From IMG/VR virus record IMGVR_UViG_3300038435_000236, positions 1-38,238 of that record: a DNA stretch of 38,238 nt; one strand, written 5' to 3'. The notes beneath the pieces are model-generated. The model was given only the letters and a program-made list of their open reading frames with translations. It had not been told where the DNA came from and did no database searches. This stretch comes from a virus. Of the stretch, positions 1 to 6,829 are shown piece by piece. A program made the position numbers and the translations under genes. Numbering within the stretch: the first letter of the stretch is position 1; every line of letters begins with the position of its first letter.

Positions 1-165
1 ATTGGTTTGCTCTCCTTTCTCGTTTCCCATGTCGGTAATCCGAGGAACTTTTTTACTCGCTCTATCCACGTTGGCGGGTATGGAAGCGGAACCGCTGGCC
101 CCCACGACAACGTCCGCTTCCTCATAATAACTCTCAAGCGCTTCCCTAAGCTCTCCTACTGTCAT
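1..165 (-). CDS. Small early-operon protein, partial (C-terminus outside window)
   Basis: An open frame of 55 codons runs from an ATG at 165 to the window edge without a stop. The ATG is preceded by a strong purine-rich ribosome binding site (GAGGGAGGGAAG). It lies 10 bp after the endolysin stop, so it is the next gene of the same operon. The N-terminus MTVGELREALESYYEEADVV looks like a short amphipathic helix followed by a beta strand, as in small phage accessory proteins. I do not recognise a family. It is acidic at the start and Lys/Arg-rich later. Function is unknown. Confidence 0.6.
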   Translation of the reverse strand, partial: MTVGELREALESYYEEADVVVGASGSASIPANVDRASKKVPRITDMGNEKGEQTN

Positions 166-175
166 CTTCCCTCCC

Positions 176-862
176 TCACATCAGCTCTATGCACTTCTCA
201 AAACGTTCCGCTATCCCTTTTATTTTTGTTGCATTATCCATCCCGTTGATGATTCGCCTCGCATGGTAGTAGTCCTTCTGCGTCGAGTTCAGGTAGCGAA
301 AAAGATTGTGTCCCGTGAAGATTCCCTTCTCCATGCCGAAGACGAGGACTTTCGAGGCCCACTTGCGTTCCAGTAGCAGGTCGGGATTCCAGACGAACAG
401 GTCGCCAACTCCAAGCATTTGCCCGGCCCGGAGATAGTTCCCCTTATGCGTCGTCTGGGGCCAGCCCCGCCCGTAATAGGACTTTCCGGTTTCGGGATCG
501 GGCTTCGCATAGTCTCTCGATACCCAGCCTGTGCGGGCCATCCATGCCACATGAGCACGAGCCTCCGCGTCGCTGACGAGCTCGCCCTTGAGGATTCTGG
601 ATGCCGGGCCTTCCCGGAGCGGGAGCATTGTCGGGCCGACCTCATGGTATGCTGTCGCCAAAATGTACGAGAGATGCCAGCGTAGAACATCTCTCCGGTT
701 GTAGGGTGCCGGGGCTTTCAGAGCGTTATCCTCGTAGAGGTCGAACTCGTTGAATATCGCCTCGTAAGAATCGACCTGCTCCTGCGTGAGCTTGTTCTCG
801 AAGTGTCTACGATAGCCCTGATAGAACTCCTTCCGCCTAACGTCCATGTTGGGGGTGGTCAT
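176..862 (-). CDS. Endolysin, glycoside hydrolase family 19 (chitinase/lysozyme) type
   Basis: A 228-residue protein resembling phage GH19-type endolysins, which cut peptidoglycan glycan strands during lysis. The N-terminal half contains ATAYHEVGPTMLPLREG, matching the catalytic region in which the Glu after His is the general acid. It is followed by YGRGWPQTTHKGNY, NPDLLLERKWAS, a GMEKGIFTG loop and ARRIINGMDNA, all in the family order. There is no signal peptide or membrane segment, so export would need a holin. I start at 862, not at the longer upstream ATG, because this ATG overlaps the preceding stop as ATGA and has GGTGA just upstream. It sits in the early operon, about 28 kb from the holin- and spanin-like genes. 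Confidence 0.85.
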   Translation of the reverse strand: MTTPNMDVRRKEFYQGYRRHFENKLTQEQVDSYEAIFNEFDLYEDNALKAPAPYNRRDVLRWHLSYILATAYHEVGPTMLPLREGPASRILKGELVSDAEARAHVAWMARTGWVSRDYAKPDPETGKSYYGRGWPQTTHKGNYLRAGQMLGVGDLFVWNPDLLLERKWASKVLVFGMEKGIFTGHNLFRYLNSTQKDYYHARRIINGMDNATKIKGIAERFEKCIELM

Positions 863-1218
863 ATCTTCACCTGTATAATCTTCTTGTCTCCCACCATCTC
901 CCCGAACTCTTCGACCGGGTGACGGGATTCCCATTCGCTCAACGGGACAATCTCATACTCGGCGGGGAATAGCGTGCACTGCTTATCGAGCCATTCCCTC
1001 CAGTGCTCTTTCTGGAAATCGGAAGCATCGACATCCTTAAGGACGGGATGTTGTTCTAATATCGCAGGGCCGCAGGACTGACACGCTCTGGGGAGTTGAT
1101 GCGTGAACAGATTATCCCCGGTCATGTAATCGAGGATTTCGTATACGTCCGACATGGACCCGAGCAAAATCCCGGTCGTGATTGATAGCACTTGGTTTAA
1201 TGGGAATTTCTTATTCAT
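859..1218 (-). CDS. Conserved small phage protein (DUF7736-like)
   Basis: A 119-residue soluble protein. The start MNKKFPLNQVLSITTG, then LYEILDYMTG-type and FTHQLPRACQSC segments, match a small conserved phage family that I know as DUF7736; its function is unknown. In this protein the middle segment reads VYEILDYMTGDNLFTHQL. The start is fixed by GAGGAGG six bases upstream of the ATG at 1218. An upstream extension of 72 codons is low-complexity Arg/Gly/Ala and is antisense or frame noise. The gene is coupled on both sides by four-base ATGA overlaps, to the 266-residue gene upstream and to the endolysin downstream. The family name is from memory and is the least certain part. Confidence 0.7.
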   Translation of the reverse strand: MNKKFPLNQVLSITTGILLGSMSDVYEILDYMTGDNLFTHQLPRACQSCGPAILEQHPVLKDVDASDFQKEHWREWLDKQCTLFPAEYEIVPLSEWESRHPVEEFGEMVGDKKIIQVKI

Positions 1219-2015
1219 CTTTCCTCCTCTTGCCAAATCCCCCTCTCCTGGTTCCTCTCGCGTATAACGTCGAGCACCCGCGTGGCTTCTTCCTTGTTCA
1301 CGACGTCGTGCTCCCTCAAGCGCTCCTTCGCTTCCTGCAATTTCCGCCTCGCCCCTTCGCTCCAGTCGGGGTACTCGGAGGGATTGGGAAGCTCTGGCAG
1401 GGGCGCAGCCGGAATCCCCGCCGACTCGTAACACTCCCGCATTCTGTTCCAGTCGTAAGTTGTGTACGGAAGCGTCTGAACACAGCAGTAATCGTCATTC
1501 CCCATTATCCCGAAGCACGATTTGAACCATGTGAACATCTTTGTCAACCCTTCCTCGGTATCCCGAAATTCACGACGCCAATAGGCAAAACTCTGTCTCC
1601 GAAATAATCCGTCCTCCCGCATGAACGACTTGTCGTCGTAGCCGTACTTGTCGAGGGCATGTAAGCTGTCGTCCCAGAATGCCTTGAACCTCTCATTGCG
1701 AACGAATCTCTCCCGTGCGTCCCGTAGGATTTCGTATATCAGGGGGAGTATCGAGAGAAACCGTTCCATCGTGCGTTCGTGCTCACGGAGGGGGAAGAAC
1801 TGCCGCTGGCTGGGGAGAAGGTTCTCGTCTAGGTGGTCAATCTTCCTGTACGCCTCGTAAAGCGCTTTGAGCGCTATCCGGGGATTCTTGATTCCCTGCT
1901 TCTCCAGGTACTCCAGCGCCGCGTTGAAGTGGCTTTGGTGCTTCTGGTTCTGCCCGGTCAAAGTTTGCCGTGTACTGCCTGAAATCCTCGAAATCTTCGT
2001 TTGTCCGTCGCTCAT
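1215..2015 (-). CDS. Hypothetical early-operon protein, 266 aa
   Basis: No family recognised. The protein is highly charged and mostly helical, with an aromatic-rich middle (FKAFWDDSLHALDKYG, FAYWRREFRDTEEG) and a C-terminal coiled-coil-like stretch (ARRKLQEAKERLREHD). The ATG at 2015 has GAGGAAG six bases upstream, but this site lies inside the 3' end of the preceding gene, and the two frames overlap by 179 bp. A later Met at 1769 would avoid the overlap, but the upstream codons look like real protein (AALEYLEKQGIKNPRIALKA), so I keep the long start. Its stop is coupled to the next gene by an ATGA overlap. A role in replication is possible from position only. Confidence 0.65.
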   Translation of the reverse strand: MSDGQTKISRISGSTRQTLTGQNQKHQSHFNAALEYLEKQGIKNPRIALKALYEAYRKIDHLDENLLPSQRQFFPLREHERTMERFLSILPLIYEILRDARERFVRNERFKAFWDDSLHALDKYGYDDKSFMREDGLFRRQSFAYWRREFRDTEEGLTKMFTWFKSCFGIMGNDDYCCVQTLPYTTYDWNRMRECYESAGIPAAPLPELPNPSEYPDWSEGARRKLQEAKERLREHDVVNKEEATRVLDVIRERNQERGIWQEEER

Positions 2016-2892
2016 GTTCGACTTCCTCGTCCGTCATTGCTTCCCGGTCGGATACCGCGAGGTTAACCCGCGCCGCGTTACTCAGGAGCCAGCCGACATC
2101 CGGGGGATCGGTGAGCCAGTGAAAAGGCCCGCGCTTCTCCCGCCAGCCGGTAAAGGCCAACTCCGCCCCAAGCGTGGCGCGGTGGTAGATTTTATCCCTC
2201 GGCGTGTGCTGGTTCAGCTTCTGGAGCGCCTCGAAGTACGCCTTCGCCTGGCCAAACTCCTTCGCCCGGCAGAGGGCCGCCTGCCCGGTGGCGTCCTGCC
2301 AGAGCGGGGCGTAGACCTCGTTGTACCAGCGCGTCGAGCAGTGCGGGTCCCGGTAGGAAGGCGTTTTTTTCGGTTGGGGTGGCCGTGGTTTTGAAGGCGG
2401 CGGCGGAGGTGGTTTGTCGGCCGCGAGAGACGAACGCTTTTTTCCGCGTTCGGCATAAGTATTTTCTGTTATCTTTTCTTTTCTATTCTTCTCTTCTTTA
2501 TATACTTCTTTTCTATACGTTTCATTTGCGTTATCAGAAGTGTTATCATTGGCGTTATCATCACTTCGTTTCTCCCGGTGTTTTTTCAGCCTGAGATATC
2601 CGGGGTCATGTTGCTTCCTGGCATAATTAATCAAACGTATGCCGTTGGAATCATGCAATATTTCCCCGATGCTCTCCAGTGCGTTGATGGTTCTTTCAAG
2701 CTCTTTCTTTCTCATCCGAAGCCGCCAGCAGATATCGGAGAGTGGTTTTTTTATCACACCTTTTTCGCCACCTGCGTGTTCAAGTTCTTTCGCGTATGAC
2801 ATCAATAGAACAAAATTCCAGCGTTCTACTTTGGAAATCTTGCATAAGTTTGCGTCATCCAGAACATCGGTATGCATCTTAAACCACGCCAT
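1837..2892 (-). CDS. Replication initiator/replisome-organiser-like protein
   Basis: A 351-residue protein with a start at 2892 preceded by AGGTGAAA. The N-terminus (AWFKMHTDVLDD, then ICWRLRMRKKELERTINAL) resembles the winged-helix domain of phage replisome organisers and DnaD/O-type initiators, which bind the phage origin and recruit helicase loaders. A low-complexity linker (Asn/Asp-rich, then KPPPPPPSKPRPPQPKK) joins it to a C-terminal part with WYNEVYAPLW and FHWLTDPPD, consistent with a host-interaction domain. No helicase or primase is visible in the window. The last 60 codons overlap the next gene out of frame and become low-complexity (AEPEAPKPLQRGAG), so the true C-terminus may be shorter or affected by an indel. 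Confidence 0.6.
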   Translation of the reverse strand: MAWFKMHTDVLDDANLCKISKVERWNFVLLMSYAKELEHAGGEKGVIKKPLSDICWRLRMRKKELERTINALESIGEILHDSNGIRLINYARKQHDPGYLRLKKHREKRSDDNANDNTSDNANETYRKEVYKEEKNRKEKITENTYAERGKKRSSLAADKPPPPPPSKPRPPQPKKTPSYRDPHCSTRWYNEVYAPLWQDATGQAALCRAKEFGQAKAYFEALQKLNQHTPRDKIYHRATLGAELAFTGWREKRGPFHWLTDPPDVGWLLSNAARVNLAVSDREAMTDEEVEHERRTNEDFEDFRQYTANFDRAEPEAPKPLQRGAGVPGEAGNQESPDSAQSALRGVQED

Positions 2893-2922
2893 TTTCACCT
2901 CTTGTCCAACCACTTACTACGC

Positions 2923-3564
2923 TCAAAACGGAACATCTTCCGGGTCTGTTCCGACGTACTTCTGCCCCCTGGAATCCCCGTCGAACAGGTCTTCATTGCC
3001 GGGTTCTATGTTCTCGTCGAAGTCCTCGTTAACCCGGCTGTTGATCTTGTTCCTGATCCACTCGGGGAGGGCGTTATAGCTCTCCTCGTCGAAGTTGTCG
3101 AGGTCGAACCAGACAGATTTATTGTGTCTGGAAATCCTCTTCGTAAGGGGAACCAGGTCGGGCAGTAATTTTGAAATACTGGTAATATTTGCGTACTTCC
3201 TACCGCCCTTGTCGGTATGCGAAATACCCAGTGTGCACCATTGATCCCGAAGTTTGCTTAAATCGAACTCTTCCAGTTCTTTCTCGGTAAAATCCCTTCC
3301 CCTCCAGGCTTGCAGGTCTTTCCGAAGATTAGAGTTCTCGTGAAGGCTTGCCGTGTAAACTTTGGATATAACGAACGGTCTTCCATCTTCCATCTTCTGC
3401 CGTGGAAGCTCCCACACAATCGCCACCTTTTGTTTGACCTTTGGCTCACCATTAAAGACCTCATCCTGCATTCCAAGATCGGCTACGATGTAGCACACCG
3501 CGAGCGTCGTTTCTTCCGGTGGAAGCTCGTAATTCCCGCCTGTTTCTTTAACCTTAAGTCCCAT
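2923..3564 (-). CDS. Single-stranded DNA-binding-like conserved phage protein
   Basis: A 213-residue protein started at 3564, where AGGAGG precedes the ATG by seven bases; an upstream Met lies inside the neighbouring endonuclease. The N-terminal part alternates strands (ELPPEETTLAVCYIVADLG, KQKVAIVWELP, PFVISKVYTASLHENSNLR), compatible with an OB-fold. The C-terminus is an acidic tail (EDFDENIEPGNEDLFDGD) ending in DPEDVPF. This closely resembles the acidic tip of bacterial SSB (DDDIPF), which recruits replication and repair enzymes. It lies directly upstream of the initiator-like gene, supporting a replication role. The OB-fold call is an inference; the C-terminal tip is seen directly. Confidence 0.55.
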   Translation of the reverse strand: MGLKVKETGGNYELPPEETTLAVCYIVADLGMQDEVFNGEPKVKQKVAIVWELPRQKMEDGRPFVISKVYTASLHENSNLRKDLQAWRGRDFTEKELEEFDLSKLRDQWCTLGISHTDKGGRKYANITSISKLLPDLVPLTKRISRHNKSVWFDLDNFDEESYNALPEWIRNKINSRVNEDFDENIEPGNEDLFDGDSRGQKYVGTDPEDVPF

Positions 3565-3575
3565 AGTAAACCTCC

Positions 3576-4208
3576 TTAGTCCATGACCCGACGCGCTTCT
3601 TCCGTGACCCGTAAATCTCCTTGATGAAAAATTTCGCCAAAACTCCGCTTCCCACTCATCCATCGTTTAATAGCAGTGCCAGAATTAATTCCAAACTCGC
3701 GTTCCCAAGCGGAGATTGATAGCCTTTCCCCAGTTCGAGGATGCGTTAATCGTATTTCATTCCATCTGGGCAATTTGCGAGCCATAAGCACATCAAAATT
3801 TACATACCCTAGACGAATCCGAGAGGTAATAGTGTTGCGGGAGAGACAATAAATCCTTGCCCATTCTGTAATCGATTTTATCTCTCCCGTATGGGGATTC
3901 GTCAAATAATGAGAAGTTCGCCTATTGTTGCATTGTTCAGACATGGTTGCCCACCTGCAATTAGAAAGAGAATATTCTCCATTGTTATCTTCTCTTTCAA
4001 TTGTCAAACCCCGTTGAAACATTGGTCCCATATCGTCCACAAAATTAGAGAACGTATGCCAGCTTGCGGTTACTATAATTCCCCGGCCACCATAATGCCT
4101 ATTGTCTCTTGATTTCGGGTTATGGCATCGTCGCATCATTTCATGCCAACACCTAAATAACGGATTATGTTTGGAATGTTTATACGACTCAGAATCAATC
4201 GATGACAT
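3576..4208 (-). CDS. HNH-type homing endonuclease-like protein
   Basis: A 210-residue protein of the widespread phage family with WHEMMRRCHNP, YGGRGIIVTASW, LTIEREDNNGEYSLSNCRWA and MSEQCNNRR. The D-N...N-C-R-W segment corresponds to a degenerate HNH (beta-beta-alpha-metal) core. Two C-terminal copies of a short DNA-recognition-like repeat follow (TGEIKSITEWARIYCLS and TGERLSISAWEREFGIN), similar to modular HTH repeats of homing enzymes. The start at 4208 has AGGAGG seven bases upstream and overlaps the end of the previous gene. The region looks richer in A and T than its neighbours, and the gene sits exactly between two operon genes, which suggests a mobile insertion. Confidence 0.75.
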   Translation of the reverse strand: MSSIDSESYKHSKHNPLFRCWHEMMRRCHNPKSRDNRHYGGRGIIVTASWHTFSNFVDDMGPMFQRGLTIEREDNNGEYSLSNCRWATMSEQCNNRRTSHYLTNPHTGEIKSITEWARIYCLSRNTITSRIRLGYVNFDVLMARKLPRWNEIRLTHPRTGERLSISAWEREFGINSGTAIKRWMSGKRSFGEIFHQGDLRVTEEARRVMD

Positions 4209-4497
4209 AACGCGCCTCCTCATCAAAATGCGAATATTCCCTTACCTGGTCTATCCGGTACGTTCCGGGCGGCAAAATGATGGTCTTGTGTTCCTCGTGC
4301 TCAATCGGGGTATCCGCATCCACCCTGAGATAGCGCATTGCGCCTACTATCAATACAGCCGCCGCTGCATTACGGGCGACCCTGTGCGCGTGTCCCGACT
4401 CACCATGCATAATTACCTTCTCGTCGGACTCTTTGGCGTCCGCCGGGATAGAAGCTATTTTCTTAAAAAGAACATCGCCTTGCTGACTGTATATCAT
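4195..4497 (-). CDS. Small conserved protein, partner of the DUF6745-like gene
   Basis: A 100-residue soluble protein with QQGDVLFKKIASIP, GESGHAHRV, HEEHKTIILPPGTYRI and a final REYSHFDEEARYV. I recognise this as a short conserved phage/bacterial family often found next to DUF6745-type proteins; its function is unknown. The ATG at 4497 has GGAGG eight bases upstream. Here the pair is separated by an inserted HNH gene whose 3' end overlaps this start by 35 bp, while a second endonuclease overlaps its stop. Without the insertions it would follow the DUF6745-like gene directly. Confidence 0.7.
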   Translation of the reverse strand: MIYSQQGDVLFKKIASIPADAKESDEKVIMHGESGHAHRVARNAAAAVLIVGAMRYLRVDADTPIEHEEHKTIILPPGTYRIDQVREYSHFDEEARYVID

Positions 4498-5014
4498 AAA
4501 CGTCCCTCCAGATTTTATTTTGTACTACAAGAAGAATTAGCTTTTTACTAACGTTGTATTGGTCGGCCAAGGCCCTGAGAGTCTTGCCCTGTTTTCTTAG
4601 TTTGCGAATATCCCGTACCGCACCTGGGGATAATTTGGCATGAGGGCTTTTAGTCCCTCTCATGGTATTCCCGTGACCTTCTCTATCAAGGGCATTCTCT
4701 TTAGGGTTCCCCCATTTCAAATTAACCACTCGATTATCTTTACGGTTCCCATTAATATGTTGAGATTCGGGAAGCAGTTTTGGGTTAGGGATAAAAGTAA
4801 TTGCAATTAGCCTGTTGAGTCTCACGGTTTTCTTGTGCAGCGAGATCTGTAAGTATCCAGATTTTGTTGTTATAGGATTTAGCAATTTCCACTTATCGGT
4901 CTTGACAGTAACGATCCCCTGACGTCCTTTACGGCTGAACTGGGATAACGCGCTATAAAAATTCCCGCTTGTGTCTACCGCATGGCACCCACAATTAAGT
5001 ATCTTGAAACTCAC
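4463..5014 (-). CDS. HNH homing endonuclease with C-terminal HTH
   Basis: A 183-residue protein. The core SQHINGNRKDNRVVNLKW is the HNH_3-type metal-binding motif, and the C-terminal AKLSPGAVRDIRKLRKQG with LADQYNVSKK, ending KIWRDV, is the helix-turn-helix module typical of phage HNH homing enzymes. An N-terminal region (YLQISLHKKTVRLNRLIAITF) matches the usual strand pair before the HNH core. I choose the GTG at 5014 because AAGGGGG lies five to six bases upstream and the start falls just after the stop of the DUF6745-like gene; an ATG at 5065 inside that gene is the alternative. The 3' end runs 35 bp into the next gene. It is a probable mobile insertion. Confidence 0.8.
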   Translation of the reverse strand: MSFKILNCGCHAVDTSGNFYSALSQFSRKGRQGIVTVKTDKWKLLNPITTKSGYLQISLHKKTVRLNRLIAITFIPNPKLLPESQHINGNRKDNRVVNLKWGNPKENALDREGHGNTMRGTKSPHAKLSPGAVRDIRKLRKQGKTLRALADQYNVSKKLILLVVQNKIWRDVYDIQSARRCSF

Positions 5015-5024
5015 GACAACCCCC

Positions 5025-6284
5025 TTATGATAGTTGAATTGGTTCTGTAAAATCCTTGAGTCCATTTCTCCACGCCAGAGCGGCCCGAACGGTCTTAATG
5101 TTCGGCTCCACGCCCTCGACATGTGTTACACCGATACTCGGATTAATCATCTTCAAATACGGTCTACGTCGTCCGTCTTTCAGGTCAAGCGTTAGAAGCT
5201 CGTAATTTCCCCACTTGTCTACAACCTGGGCGTTCAGACCCCTTAGAACCCTTTCTATGCCTATCTTCCTCACGATCTCGCGTCTTATGTCGGCGTTTTG
5301 TTCTTTAAGAATAATTTGCGGGTCCATCTTGTCCGCTGGAGTCATAACAAGCTCTTCAGAAACCCGTATACCGTTCAGGTGCCAGAGGCCCCATCCCGAA
5401 GGGTACGATATAGACATCCCTGATTCGTTGTGAAGCTGTCCGTCTTTTCTATGTATTTCCGAAGGTCGCTCCGAGGCAAAACAAACCCCTTGAAGCGTCC
5501 AGTAATACCCACAGGACTCAACGAGGTTGCTGTGCGAATAGTCGATTTTAACCCCGCACACTTCGGCGAAATACCGTGCCCAAGCTGCGTATGCGGGCCA
5601 CAACGAGCCGCCCCAAAACGATCTGCCGGCGCTATCCACGGCGCTATCCACGGCCCTACCCACGGCCCTACCCACGGCCCTACCCACGGCCCTATCCACG
5701 GCGCTACCCACGGCCCTATCCACGGCGCTACCCACGGCGCTATTCACGGCGCTATCCACGGCGCTATCCACGGCCCTATCCACGGCCCTATCCACGGCCC
5801 TATCCACGGCCCTACCCACGGCGCTACCCACGGCGCTATTCACGGCGCTACCCACGGCCCTACCCACGGCCCTATCCACGGCCCTACCCACGGCCCTATC
5901 CACGGCGCTATCCACGGCGCTATTCACGGCCCTACCCACGGCCCTACCCACGGCCCTATCCACGGCGCTATCCACGGCGCTATTCACGGCGCTATTCACG
6001 GCCCTACCCACGGCCCTACCCACGGCGCTATCCACGGCGCTATTCACGGCCCTAGTATTTACGAGGGCGGCAAAAGCGGCCGCCGCGCAAAGCCCCGAGA
6101 TTGGGCAGGGTAGCCAAAATACCCGCGGTTCTTTGAGGTTGGCTAGACGGTATAGGGCGCGTATATTCGTTTCCGCCTTTTCTCTATCGGCAGGCTCGGT
6201 GCTCAGCCCGATTTCGAGCCACCTGTCTCTGTAGACAGGAAGTAGCGCTTCCTGCTCTTTGGTTAACTTTTCGATTCTTTTCAT
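5025..6284 (-). CDS. DUF6745-like protein with tetrapeptide repeat insert
   Basis: A 419-residue protein. Residues 1-78 contain RWLEIGLSTEPADREKAE and a hydrophobic segment PCPISGLCAAAAFAAL. Residues 79-218 are 35 tandem tetrapeptides of the form AV[G/D/N][R/S]. The C-terminal 200 residues (WARYFAEVCGVK, VCFASERPSEIHRKDGQLHN, LWHLNGIRV, LDLKDGRRRPYLKMINPS) match the DUF6745-type domain, whose function is unknown. The start has GAGG five bases upstream and overlaps the stop of a preceding small ORF as ATGA. The repeat could form a regular amphipathic or coiled structure, and its length is likely to vary between relatives. The C-terminal family call is from memory of its typical motifs. Confidence 0.75.
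   Translation of the reverse strand: MKRIEKLTKEQEALLPVYRDRWLEIGLSTEPADREKAETNIRALYRLANLKEPRVFWLPCPISGLCAAAAFAALVNTRAVNSAVDSAVGRAVGRAVNSAVNSAVDSAVDRAVGRAVGRAVNSAVDSAVDRAVGRAVDRAVGRAVGSAVNSAVGSAVGRAVDRAVDRAVDRAVDSAVDSAVNSAVGSAVDRAVGSAVDRAVGRAVGRAVGRAVDSAVDSAGRSFWGGSLWPAYAAWARYFAEVCGVKIDYSHSNLVESCGYYWTLQGVCFASERPSEIHRKDGQLHNESGMSISYPSGWGLWHLNGIRVSEELVMTPADKMDPQIILKEQNADIRREIVRKIGIERVLRGLNAQVVDKWGNYELLTLDLKDGRRRPYLKMINPSIGVTHVEGVEPNIKTVRAALAWRNGLKDFTEPIQLS
5631..6050 (-). repeat. 35-copy 12-bp tandem repeat inside the DUF6745-like gene
   Basis: The coding-strand unit is GCCGTG followed by RRT and AGS. Every copy gives Ala-Val, then Gly, Asp or Asn, then Arg or Ser. The first six bases are invariant. 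Variation is confined to the first two bases of codon 3 (GGT, GAT, AAT) and the last base of codon 4 (AGC or AGG). Because the period is a multiple of three, all frames on both strands stay open, producing spurious ORFs on the plus strand. Confidence 0.95.
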
Positions 6285-6574
6285 TTCGCCTCACCATTGT
6301 TTCCTTTTCTCGATTTCTTCTTTCGCGCCTTGAATACAAGGACCTCTCCACCGATAGTGCGAATTGTTACTGCGCGTCCATGCGCATGTGCCCAGACCTG
6401 GAAACGATTGCTCTCCACTTTGTTCATAACGACATGCTCACCGACCCTCATCCCTCTATAGAGGTTTTCCCATTTGGACGTCCTCTTTTTACGAATCGTT
6501 GGAATGTTTACGCCGCGTCTTATCTCATATCCCTCAACTACCCTATTCTGGGGGGGGGGCAGATCGCGCTCGAT
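6281..6574 (-). CDS. Small conserved phage protein with no canonical start codon
   Basis: The frame is open between a stop at 6614-6616 and a TGA at 6281-6283 that overlaps the ATG of the DUF6745-like gene. It encodes IRRGVNIPTIRKKRTSKW, GMRVGEHVVMNK and RAVTIRTIGGEVLVFK, the same architecture as the gene at 6650-6829 and as a familiar short phage family. No ATG, GTG or TTG occurs before the conserved part. The best initiation signal is AAGGAG five bases before an ATC codon at 6574, followed by a run of ten C on the coding strand (6550-6559). Either a rare start or a length error in that run explains this. About 97 residues; function unknown. Confidence 0.55.
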   Translation of the reverse strand: MERDLPPPQNRVVEGYEIRRGVNIPTIRKKRTSKWENLYRGMRVGEHVVMNKVESNRFQVWAHAHGRAVTIRTIGGEVLVFKARKKKSRKGNNGEAK

Positions 6575-6649
6575 GCTTTCTCCTTGAGATTTTCGGGGGA
6601 GCCGAAAAACCCTTCAATGATTCACTGATACTGTTGCCAGTTTCAACAC

Positions 6650-6829
6650 TTACCCGGCCCTTCTGGCACAATAAAGCGCATTGGACTGATTAAATTTCCT
6701 CTGAGGGACGAAGAAAGAATTGCCGGGTTCCATCCCGCGAAACTGATCGACCCAACTTATGCCATCAAACCTCTTATTTCTCGGTGGGGGTATCGGAATC
6801 CCCTTCTCTATCTTTATCTCTACACTCAT
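6650..6829 (-). CDS. Small conserved phage protein, 59 aa
   Basis: A short ORF with ATG at 6829, coupled to the preceding membrane-protein gene by an ATGA overlap. It begins MSVEIKIEKGIPIPPPRNKR and contains FRGMEPGNSFFVPQRK. This is the N-terminal and central signature of a common small phage family whose full members are about 80 residues and end in a basic beta-strand region. Here a TAA stops it after ARRAG, so it looks C-terminally truncated. The following ORF at 6281-6574 carries the same fold-like pattern complete with the basic end. Function unknown. Confidence 0.65.
   Translation of the reverse strand: MSVEIKIEKGIPIPPPRNKRFDGISWVDQFRGMEPGNSFFVPQRKFNQSNALYCARRAG

Noticed and set aside
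859-1434. Upstream extension of the DUF7736-like gene (191 aa form)
   Set aside because: The extra 72 residues are Arg/Gly/Ala-rich and overlap a real gene; the internal ATG has an excellent ribosome binding site.
5631-6050. Possible CRISPR array
   Set aside because: Units are 12 bp and contiguous without spacers, and they are in frame within a conserved protein.
5631-6050. Diversity-generating retroelement variable repeat
   Set aside because: Variation is purine exchange in codon 3 plus C/G in codon 4 between tandem units, and no reverse transcriptase or template repeat is present in the window.
5430-6113. Plus-strand ORFs rich in PYPR and HGAIHGP repeats
   Set aside because: They are the antisense image of the 12-bp tandem array; with a period divisible by three, all frames stay open. 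No ribosome binding site or sensible termini.
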